A stretch of 7,235 nt of DNA from Planctomycetaceae bacterium (lineage in GTDB: Bacteria; Planctomycetota; Phycisphaerae; Phycisphaerales; SM1A02): positions 1 to 7,235 of the forward strand of contig JAIYCA010000221.1 of NCBI GenBank assembly GCA_027488265.1. Reading direction: 5' to 3'. Within the stretch, counting starts at the first letter, position 1. The number at the start of each line of letters is the position of its first letter. The notes under the pieces are model-generated. The model was not told the DNA's origin. It worked only from the letters and a program-made list of their open reading frames with translations, and ran no database searches. A program made the translations under genes and the position numbers. This document shows, in pieces, positions 1-5,178 of this stretch.

Positions 1-8
1 AGCGCTCC

Positions 9-1142
9 TCAAAAGTCCCGTCTCCGGAACCACCACGCACCGAATGTGAGCAGTACGACTTCAAACGCGAAGCTCGTTCCGACCACCCACCAGACGGGCC
101 GCTTGGACATCTCCTCTTCAATCGCGCCGCGGAGTTTGCGTTCCGTCACAAACTGCGATCGGAAGAACCCGCGCTGACGACGCGTGTTCTCGTCCTCCGC
201 CTCCGCATCCTCTTCATCACCGATGTTCGCAGTGACTGCGAGCGCGCGTGTCACGAGCCCCGCCGTCTCCGTCGTCTTCGGAAGCACCGTCTTCACGCCG
301 AAGAAAATCTGGTGCGCAAGTACCCAGTTCGCGTCATCCGCACGCTGATCCTCGAGTGGCTTCCGAAGTCCTTCCTTCGCTTCTTCCGTCTTGAGCGACT
401 CGATTTTTGCTTCGATGCCCGCGATTTCGAGTCGGCTCGCCGTGCGGCCAACGAGCGTGAACTGCTCACCCGAGTGCACGAGGAAGATGAAGATCCAGAA
501 GAGAAGCGTCACGATCACCGACGCGATCGGCGACTTGGTCATCGCGCCAACAACCGCCTGCACCGCGAAGAGGTAACTGAAGAAGACGACCATCAGCGGC
601 ACGACCACGAAGATGCCGAGTTCCCACACACCGCCGCGCAACCCGAGGACGAGGAACGCGAGCAGCGCGAACACCGTGACTTGCAGCGCCGTGAAGAGAA
701 GCCCCGTTGCGAACTTCGTGAAGAAGAGCCGTCCGCGACCGATGGGTTTCGACAACATCGTGTCGACGCCGCCCGTGACAAGGTCGGGGAACATCGACGC
801 GGTCGAGAGCAGCGCGAGGATCGTCGAGAGCCACGAAAGCCAGAATCCAACGCCGAGTGCGGACAGGATGACTTTGTAGAGTTGGCCGTCGGGGAACGTG
901 CGCGTATTCACGCGGGGAATACCGAGCGCGTAGCCGAAGACGCTGATTCCCTTCTCGTCGATCCCGATCGCCGCGACCGCGCCGATCACGAGGCCGTTGA
1001 GCGCGAGCGCGACCCAGAAGAGTTTGCGCGCGTTGAGTTCGCGATAGGCCGAGACGAAAATCGCCCACGTTTGCACGATGTAATCGGCGGCCGAGAGGTT
1101 TCGGCGATCGAGCGGATGTGCGCTATGCGTACTGGTGTTCAT
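9..1142 (-). CDS. ABC-2 type transporter permease
   Basis: Membrane subunit of an ABC exporter, partner of the ATPase encoded just upstream. The 377-residue protein has about six predicted membrane helices: roughly residues 41-60, 97-117, 146-168, 174-199, 205-223 and 350-370. It ends in WWFRRRDF, an arginine-rich tail typical of ABC-2 permeases. The cytoplasmic stretch LSKPIGRGRLFFTKF (130-144) resembles the family's conserved loop after the second helix. A hydrophilic segment of about 125 residues (224-349), with a charged probably helical part at 237-270 and an acidic patch at 309-320, separates helices 5 and 6 and should face outward if the N-terminus is inside. The ATG overlaps the ATPase stop as ATGA, and GGAGGTG lies 4 nt upstream, which fixes the start. 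The transported substrate cannot be told from sequence. The ABC-2 call is secure; the topology is an estimate by eye. Confidence 0.9.
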   Translation of the reverse strand: MNTSTHSAHPLDRRNLSAADYIVQTWAIFVSAYRELNARKLFWVALALNGLVIGAVAAIGIDEKGISVFGYALGIPRVNTRTFPDGQLYKVILSALGVGFWLSWLSTILALLSTASMFPDLVTGGVDTMLSKPIGRGRLFFTKFATGLLFTALQVTVFALLAFLVLGLRGGVWELGIFVVVPLMVVFFSYLFAVQAVVGAMTKSPIASVIVTLLFWIFIFLVHSGEQFTLVGRTASRLEIAGIEAKIESLKTEEAKEGLRKPLEDQRADDANWVLAHQIFFGVKTVLPKTTETAGLVTRALAVTANIGDEEDAEAEDENTRRQRGFFRSQFVTERKLRGAIEEEMSKRPVWWVVGTSFAFEVVLLTFGAWWFRRRDF

Positions 1143-2140
1143 CGCGCACCTCCGGCGCGCATCGCGCTGTTCACATTCGACGCGCCCACCGCTGCCGTGC
1201 GCCCGTCGACATCACGCACCAGCCGCATGAAGAGATCTTCGAGGCTCTCGCGCATCTCGCGGACGCCGATGATCGCATGACCGTCCGCGCGCAAGCGATC
1301 GATCAGCGACTGGAGCACCGCGAGATCGTCGGACTTGAAGTCGATCGATCCGCGTGCGCCGTCGATCGAGACGACGCCGAACTCGGCGCACCACGCAGGC
1401 GCGGCGCCTTCGATCGTGACGCGCCACGCGCGGCTCTCGTGCGTGAGTTCCGCCATCGTGCCTTGCCGCTCGACTTTCCCTTTCAGCATGATCGCCACGC
1501 GATCGCAGACAAGTTCCACTTCGCCGAGGAGATGGCTGTTGAGGAAGACCGTGCGACCATCCGCGCGCATACGCAGCAGAACGTCGCGAATCTCGCGGCG
1601 GCCGACCGGATCGACACCGTCGGTTGGTTCGTCGAGGATGACGAGTTCTGGGTCGTTCACGAGCGCTGCCGCGAGGCCTGTGCGCTGCTGCATGCCCTTC
1701 GAGTACGTACCAACGCGTCGATCGCCCCACGCGCCCATGCCGACGACATCGAGGAGCTCAGACGTGCGGCGCTTGCGATCCGCGCGGCGCATGAGGCTCA
1801 TCGCTCCGAAGAACTCGACGCATTGCCGACCCGTGAGATACGCGGGGAAACGATGGTGCTCGGGGAGATAGCCAACGCGCGCGAGCGTCGGACGATGGCC
1901 GATCGGCATGCCGAGAATCGTGCCATGCGCAGTGGTCGGGCGCACAATCGTCGTCATGATCTTGACGAGCGTCGACTTGCCCGCGCCGTTTGGGCCGAGG
2001 AGACCGAAGATCTCGCCGCGCGGGACCCGCATCGCGACCCCTTGCAGTGCGTGCACGCGGCCCGCATACATCTTGGTGACATCGACGAGGTCGATGGCGG
2101 TTGAATTGTCTGAAGCGTGGGTTCGTGCGTCCGCAACCAT
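1139..2140 (-). CDS. ABC transporter ATP-binding protein
   Basis: ATPase subunit that should power the ABC-2 permease encoded next to it, at the inner face of the cytoplasmic membrane. The 333-residue protein has the full set of ABC motifs: Walker A GPNGAGKST (49-57), a GYLPE stretch at the Q-loop position (90-94), signature YSKGMQQR (146-153, the variant usual in ABC-2 exporter ATPases instead of LSGGQ), Walker B LVILDEP (166-172) followed by the D-loop GVDP (175-178), and the switch histidine in NSHLL (201-205). Residues from about 235 form a C-terminal accessory domain of the kind found in the NatA/CcmA-like group. The ATG at 2138-2140 is preferred: the same frame upstream has no ATG, GTG or TTG before a stop inside the 15-bp repeats. 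No Shine-Dalgarno site precedes it, while a possible -10 element lies 7 nt upstream. First gene of a two-gene operon; substrate unknown. Confidence 0.95.
   Translation of the reverse strand: MVADARTHASDNSTAIDLVDVTKMYAGRVHALQGVAMRVPRGEIFGLLGPNGAGKSTLVKIMTTIVRPTTAHGTILGMPIGHRPTLARVGYLPEHHRFPAYLTGRQCVEFFGAMSLMRRADRKRRTSELLDVVGMGAWGDRRVGTYSKGMQQRTGLAAALVNDPELVILDEPTDGVDPVGRREIRDVLLRMRADGRTVFLNSHLLGEVELVCDRVAIMLKGKVERQGTMAELTHESRAWRVTIEGAAPAWCAEFGVVSIDGARGSIDFKSDDLAVLQSLIDRLRADGHAIIGVREMRESLEDLFMRLVRDVDGRTAAVGASNVNSAMRAGGAR
1147..1153 (-). promoter_or_regulatory. Strong Shine-Dalgarno site for the ABC permease
   Basis: On the minus strand GGAGGTG lies 4 nt before the permease ATG (6 nt if only GGAGG is counted), inside the last codons of the ATPase gene. 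With the ATGA stop/start overlap it indicates translational coupling, so that ATPase and permease are made in step. Confidence 0.8.
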
Positions 2141-2147
2141 GGCGCGC

Positions 2148-2153
2148 AGTGTA
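2148..2153 (-). promoter_or_regulatory. Possible -10 element of the ABC operon (leaderless start)
   Basis: Minus-strand TACACT matches TATAAT at four of six positions and ends 7 nt before the ATPase ATG, so transcription would start at or next to the ATG. No Shine-Dalgarno site is present and no good -35 was found at normal spacing. The surrounding GGTCTACACT resembles GGTCTAGATT in front of the Sel1-repeat gene. Inference from two examples only. Confidence 0.35.
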
Positions 2154-2203
2154 GACCGCGCCTGCGCGAGCCACGGGTGACCAACGTGGTGAAGTCTCGC
2201 GGC

Positions 2204-2308
2204 TCGAACTCGTGCGGTTCAAACTCGTGCGGTTCAAACTCGTGCGGTTCAAACTCGTGCGGCTCAAACTTGTGCCGCTGAAACTCGTGCGGTTCAAACT
2301 CGTGCGGG
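2204..2308. repeat. 15-bp tandem repeat, seven copies
   Basis: Seven consecutive 15-bp units with consensus TCAAACTCGTGCGGT start at 2204, 2219, 2234, 2249, 2264, 2279 and 2294. Copies 2 and 3 are identical to it; copy 1 differs at one base, copy 4 at the last base, copy 5 (2264-2278) at three bases, copy 6 at one (TGA for TCA) and copy 7 at the last base. The array fills most of the gap between the divergent ABC operon and the zinc-ribbon gene. Because the unit is a multiple of three, five of the six frames are largely open through it (SNSCG, FKLVR and RAVQT on plus; HEFEP and NRTSL on minus), so open frames here are not evidence of coding. A 30-codon reading frame from GTG 2189 to TGA 2279-2281 is made almost wholly of SNSCG units. 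Probably a non-coding minisatellite. Confidence 0.93.
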
Positions 2309-2317
2309 CGCACTCGC

Positions 2318-3064
2318 GTGCTCGCGGCTATCGTCGCCAGCTTGGAATCCGCGACGAACTCGACCCCGCCCGAGACGCAGACCACTTCGTGGGGTGCGCT
2401 CGACCGACTGCGCGCCCCGTCCGGCGCGAATGTGTTCGCGTTCGCGGTGCTCTTTGCGATCTCCGTCGCGTTCCTCTTCGTCGCCTACTGCCTTTCGCGC
2501 GCGCTCTTCGGTGGCTTCGGCGGCGGGTTCGGCACGATCACCGCATGCGTTGCGTCGACTGCCGCCGCGTCGATCTTCTTGTGGTGGCTCGTGCCATTTG
2601 CCGACTTCGCCGAGATCTTCTGGCTGCACCTTCCCGCCGATCGCCGCGCGCGAGAAGGCCGCTGCCCGTACTGCGGCTATCCGCACGAATCGCGGGAGAC
2701 GTGCACCGAGTGCGGCGAGCCGACCGCGCCGCTGCCCGCATGGGCCTTGTCGGCGCGACCGGTGAAGCGGCTCGCGTGGATCTTGGTTCCGGCGCTCGTC
2801 GTCGGAAGCGCTGCGGGCGAAGCGTGGTGCCAACTCGATGAGTCGCGGTTTGTCGACGAGAGCGCATCAGCGCGGGCCCGGCGCGACGCGTACACACGGA
2901 ATCGCGCGTTTCCGACGACGTTTGCGAAACTCTCGGTCGATCGCGATGGGCGCTTCGACAGCGCGCCGTGGACCGAACTCGGCCGCGAGCGCGATTGGCG
3001 GCCTGCGGATGAGTCGCGCCTTGAGCGCGGGCTCGGATGGAAGGCGCGGGCGGAGCGCGAGTGA
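2318..3064 (+). CDS. Membrane protein with a zinc ribbon, function unknown
   Basis: I do not recognise a specific family. The 248-residue product has two predicted membrane helices (about 37-60 and 72-95), then a cytoplasmic-looking zinc ribbon with cysteines at 116, 119, 129 and 132 (CPYCGY and CTECGE), then a third hydrophobic helix (about 151-167) and a charged C-terminal tail of 80 residues rich in Arg, Asp and Glu. Membrane proteins with such a ribbon are common in planctomycetes and mostly unnamed; the four cysteines would bind a structural zinc. The start is uncertain: GTG 2318 is the first start codon after an in-frame TGA at 2279-2281, it has no Shine-Dalgarno site, and TTG 2342 or a GTG near residue 39 are alternatives. 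Convergent with the lytic transglycosylase gene; the inverted-repeat element begins 12 nt past its stop. Gene call fairly sure, function not. Confidence 0.72.
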   Translation: MLAAIVASLESATNSTPPETQTTSWGALDRLRAPSGANVFAFAVLFAISVAFLFVAYCLSRALFGGFGGGFGTITACVASTAAASIFLWWLVPFADFAEIFWLHLPADRRAREGRCPYCGYPHESRETCTECGEPTAPLPAWALSARPVKRLAWILVPALVVGSAAGEAWCQLDESRFVDESASARARRDAYTRNRAFPTTFAKLSVDRDGRFDSAPWTELGRERDWRPADESRLERGLGWKARAERE

Positions 3065-3076
3065 CCCCGCGTCGCA

Positions 3077-3246
3077 AACGGTGCACGGCACGTGCCGTCC
3101 TGTGCCATGCACTGGACGGCACGTGCCGTTCACGTTTTATGCATCTTGTAACACGCCGACGAAGCCTGGCTTACGTCGCGATCTGTATGGTGCCAGGCAC
3201 GTGCCAGGCAGTGCCAGGCACTGAGTGGCACGTGCCGTGCACCGTT
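3077..3246. repeat. 170-bp two-fold symmetric inverted-repeat element
   Basis: Left arm 3077-3133 pairs with right arm 3190-3246 at 45 of 57 positions, about a centre at 3161.5, with a 56-nt middle. The outermost 20 bases, aacggtgcacggcacgtgcc, are perfectly repeated in inverted form (3077-3096 and 3227-3246). Each arm carries two copies of the palindrome GGCACGTGCC, 31 bp apart. The right arm also holds GTGCCAGGCAC at 3190-3200 and 3211-3221, and a partial copy between them. The right end overlaps the mltA stop codon; the left end is 12 nt past the stop of the zinc-ribbon gene. No target-site duplication is visible at the ends. It could be a REP/BIME-like or MITE-like repeat, a bidirectional transcription end for the two convergent genes, or both. 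It has no U-run like a classical intrinsic terminator. Confidence 0.9.
3157..3178. other. Small hairpin in the middle of the inverted repeat
   Basis: CGACG-AAGCC (3157-3166) can pair with GGCTT-CGTCG (3168-3178, with A3173 bulged). The loop is nominally a single base, so two or more central pairs would have to open. Its centre (3167) is offset from the symmetry centre of the large element. The rest of the middle segment is more AT-rich than its surroundings and holds no ORF of note. Confidence 0.4.
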
Positions 3247-4549
3247 ACTTCTTCGCCGGCATCGGGTACTGCGCCACGTACTCAGGCTTCAGGAAGAAGT
3301 AGTACATTTTGCCCGTCGAGTACTGCCCGCCCGCGAGCAGTTCTGCCGCTGCGCCGGCGCCCATGTAGAGGTCCGCGCGACCGGCCGCACGAATCGCGCC
3401 GCCCGTGTCTTGATCGAGCATGAAGTTCTTGTACTCGACCATGTTGCCCTTGTAGGTGTTCGCCATCGTGTCGACCATCACCACGCCACCGCGCGGGAAG
3501 ATCGACTTGTCGGTCGCGATCGACGCATCCTCATTCACGCGCACACCGAGCGACCCTGCCGGCCACGTACCCGGCGCGTACTCTTGGAAGAACACGTATG
3601 AATTGTTGCGGTTGATCAGCTTCTGGACCTCTTCCGGATGCTGCTTTCCGTAGCGGCGGATCGCCGCGAGCGACAGTTCGCTCTTCTTAAGAATGCCTGC
3701 CTCCATAAAGCTCATGCCAAGTCCGACGTACTCGCCATCGGTCTTGCCCGCGTAGCCGACGTACATCACGCTTTGGTCGGGCATGATCAGCTTCGCGCTG
3801 CCGTTGACCTGCACGATGTACGCATCGAGCGCGCTCTCGAGCCACACGAGTTCGGTGCCCTTGAACATCCCGCTCGCCTCGATCTCGGCGCGGGTCGGCC
3901 ACGGCTGCGTCGAGCCATCAGGCATGCGGCGACCGAGCGGTTGACCAGTCTTCGGGTCGGTGACGAGTTCGGCTGGGCGTCGGTAGAGCGGGTACTTGAA
4001 ACGATCGCTTGGCGAGCGATCGGCGTTGAAGGTCGGCGAGAAGTAGCCCGTGAAACGCACGTCGCGCTTCTGGTTGTAGCCAACCGACTGCCACACATCG
4101 AACATCTCATTGAACTTCGTGGTGAATTCCTCGGCGCTCGTCGAGTTCTTGAGGAGTTCACGGAACGCAACCACGCTCGCGGCGGCCTGCTCGAACGTGC
4201 AGACCTCTTCGTTGGTGCCTTGGTTGCGGAACGGGAACCACGACTGCGCGGACGGCTTGCCGAACCACGTCAGGCTCTCGTTGACCGACCGCTCGAGGTA
4301 GAAACTCTTGCGGCCGAACGCCGCGCCGACGTCGGGCTTGGGGTCGTTCGGCCCGAGTTTGACGAGCGCAGGTCCGTCGGTTGGCCGATCGGCGTCCTCA
4401 GGGACTTCCTGCTGTGTGCGACAGCCGCCGAGGAAGATCGTGGCAGACAGGGCGACGACCATTGCCGCTGCGACAGGCGAGACGGAACGGACGGGAATGA
4501 GACGGAATGCGCCGCGAGATGCGCCGCGGAACGAGAAGCAGTCCAACAT
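3245..4549 (-). CDS. mltA: MltA-type membrane-bound lytic murein transglycosylase (lipoprotein)
   Basis: Cleaves the MurNAc-GlcNAc bond of peptidoglycan to give 1,6-anhydro-muropeptides, acting from the periplasm while lipid-anchored. With the start at ATG 4547-4549 the protein has 434 residues: a basic, then hydrophobic signal ending in the lipobox LGGC with Cys43, an MltA domain with FTGYFSP (166-172), FKYPLYRRP, ELVWLESALDAYIVQVNGS and VGYAGKTDG, and a C-terminal 3D domain with QDTGGAIRAAGRADLYMG. Asp381 (QDTGG) and Asp393 (RADLY) match the conserved aspartates of that domain; the latter aligns by motif with the catalytic Asp308 of E. coli MltA. The frame stays open to an ATG at 4684, but that would put 87 residues before the lipobox Cys, the extra part is low-complexity, and it would crowd the tatA promoter, so the inner start is preferred. 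Neither start has a clear Shine-Dalgarno site. Divergent from tatA, convergent with the zinc-ribbon gene. Confidence 0.93.
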   Translation of the reverse strand: MLDCFSFRGASRGAFRLIPVRSVSPVAAAMVVALSATIFLGGCRTQQEVPEDADRPTDGPALVKLGPNDPKPDVGAAFGRKSFYLERSVNESLTWFGKPSAQSWFPFRNQGTNEEVCTFEQAAASVVAFRELLKNSTSAEEFTTKFNEMFDVWQSVGYNQKRDVRFTGYFSPTFNADRSPSDRFKYPLYRRPAELVTDPKTGQPLGRRMPDGSTQPWPTRAEIEASGMFKGTELVWLESALDAYIVQVNGSAKLIMPDQSVMYVGYAGKTDGEYVGLGMSFMEAGILKKSELSLAAIRRYGKQHPEEVQKLINRNNSYVFFQEYAPGTWPAGSLGVRVNEDASIATDKSIFPRGGVVMVDTMANTYKGNMVEYKNFMLDQDTGGAIRAAGRADLYMGAGAAAELLAGGQYSTGKMYYFFLKPEYVAQYPMPAKK

Positions 4550-4728
4550 GGTGCATGGATATCGGAAGAAGAGGCGCAGTTTCCGCAGACTTCGTTTGCG
4601 GACCAAACCACCTGTCACTGACGCACTCAACCGCACAATCGTTCGATCGCTCGATCGTTCTCTCGAAGAAACGAAGAAACGCATCGCTGCGTATGCCCCA
4701 TGGGTATACTCTCGACTCGGAGATCCCC
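4550..4728. promoter_or_regulatory. Divergent mltA-tatA intergenic region
   Basis: This 179-bp stretch should hold the promoters for both genes. It contains a near-palindrome of CGATCG sites (4644-4649 and 4652-4657) and a tandem pair of CGAAGAAA (4664-4671, 4672-4679). GTATAC at 4704-4709 could supply a -10 on either strand (TATACT for tatA, TATACC for mltA). No convincing -35 was found for either direction. If the upstream mltA start is real, most of the region is coding instead. Confidence 0.5.
4705..4722 (+). promoter_or_regulatory. tatA -10 element and Shine-Dalgarno site
   Basis: TATACT at 4705-4710 matches the -10 consensus at five of six positions; a start about 7 nt later would leave a leader of roughly 12 nt. 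That leader carries GGAG at 4719-4722, 6 nt before the ATG, which supports the tatA start. The -35 region is weak. Confidence 0.55.
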
Positions 4729-5007
4729 ATGACGACTGCTTTCCCGACCGTTCTCTCGTTCATCGGCAACTTCGGCATGATGGAATGGGCGGTCATTCTG
4801 ATCATCGCCCTTCTCCTGTTCGGCCGCCGCCTCCCCGAGGTCGGCAAGTCGCTCGGCCAAGGCATCAAGGAGTTTAAGAAGGGTCTGAAGGAGACTTCGG
4901 AAGAGGTTCAGAAGTCAGACGACTCCTCCTCGGCGCGCCGCTCGCTCCCGCAAGATCAGGGCATGCGTACCCCCGAGTCGACGCAAGAGCGCACGCACAC
5001 GCACTGA
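4729..5007 (+). CDS. tatA: Sec-independent (Tat) translocase subunit TatA/TatB type
   Basis: Small membrane protein of the twin-arginine pathway, which moves folded proteins across the cytoplasmic membrane. The 92-residue product has a short N-terminal extension, one membrane helix at about 19-31 (EWAVILIIALLLF), the FG hinge at 31-32, the amphipathic segment RRLPEVGKSLGQGIKEFKKGLKE (given by its ends: 33-55), and a polar disordered tail ending in THTH. The segment LPEVGKSLG is diagnostic of the family. The hinge reads FGRRLPE rather than the common FGPKKLPE, and the residue before the helix is Glu, as in E. coli TatB, but the short length favours TatA. ATG 4729 is chosen because GGAG lies 6 nt upstream; the frame is open far upstream but that part lacks family features. 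No tatC is nearby. Followed by an intrinsic terminator, so probably transcribed alone. Confidence 0.92.
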   Translation: MTTAFPTVLSFIGNFGMMEWAVILIIALLLFGRRLPEVGKSLGQGIKEFKKGLKETSEEVQKSDDSSSARRSLPQDQGMRTPESTQERTHTH

Positions 5008-5051
5008 GCCACGAAGCTTTCAGCCACCGCTTCGAGCAGACGAAAGAATCC

Positions 5052-5084
5052 CGCCGGACGCCAAGCGCGTCCGGTGTTCTTTTT
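5052..5084 (+). terminator. Rho-independent terminator after tatA
   Basis: CCGGACGC (5054-5061) pairs perfectly with GCGTCCGG (5067-5074) across a 5-nt loop; a G-U and a C-G pair can extend the stem. TGTTCTTTTT follows on the plus strand. The preceding GAAAGAA (5042-5048) gives a partial U-tract on the opposite strand, so weak two-way action is possible. It separates tatA from the Sel1-repeat gene. Confidence 0.85.
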
Positions 5085-5141
5085 CGCCCCAGCCCACCAC
5101 TCCTCACAGTCGAACCCTCACCGTCAATTCCTCATGCGGGC

Positions 5142-5172
5142 TTGACCACCGCACCCACGCACGGTCTAGATT
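5142..5172 (+). promoter_or_regulatory. Possible promoter of the Sel1-repeat gene (leaderless)
   Basis: TTGACC at 5142-5147 matches the -35 consensus at five of six. TAGATT at 5167-5172 (19-nt spacing) or TCTAGA at 5165-5170 (17-nt spacing) are imperfect -10 candidates. The ATG at 5179 follows TAGATT by 6 nt, so the transcript would begin at or very near the start codon. No Shine-Dalgarno site precedes the ATG. Confidence 0.45.
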
Positions 5173-5178
5173 GACCAC

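Noticed and set aside
312..1280. Long plus-strand reading frame of 322 codons, very rich in Arg, Glu and Asp
   Set aside because: It is antisense to the ABC permease, whose helices and C-terminal motif are clear. Its composition is the usual mirror of a high-GC gene on the other strand.
1118..2104. Plus-strand reading frame of 328 codons
   Set aside because: Antisense to the ABC ATPase, which carries every catalytic motif. No domain or signal is visible in the antisense product.
2171..2189. Hairpin CCACG...CGTGG as an operator in front of the ABC operon
   Set aside because: Only a 5-bp stem with a 9-nt loop, which is expected by chance in GC-rich DNA.
1758..2297. Minus-strand frame with NRTSL pentapeptides, resembling a pentapeptide-repeat protein
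   Set aside because: The five-residue period is just the 15-bp DNA repeat read in one frame. After the repeat the frame runs out of phase through the ABC ATPase gene with no sensible protein.
2204..2308. CRISPR-like array
   Set aside because: The 15-bp units are directly adjacent with no spacers, and no cas gene is present.
2212..2841. Plus-strand frame starting with FKLVR repeats
   Set aside because: It overlaps the zinc-ribbon gene in another frame, which has helices and paired cysteines; the continuation here is Arg-rich with no motif.
3065..3244. A small gene or tRNA in the gap before mltA
   Set aside because: The gap is explained by the inverted repeat. Frames through it are palindrome-driven (GTCRPV-like) and no cloverleaf could be drawn.
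3077..3246. Complete insertion sequence
   Set aside because: No transposase and no room for one in 170 bp; no target-site duplication seen at either end. At most a non-autonomous element.
3638..4621. Plus-strand reading frame of 327 codons
   Set aside because: Antisense to mltA and without recognisable motifs; mltA has lipobox and 3D-domain residues.
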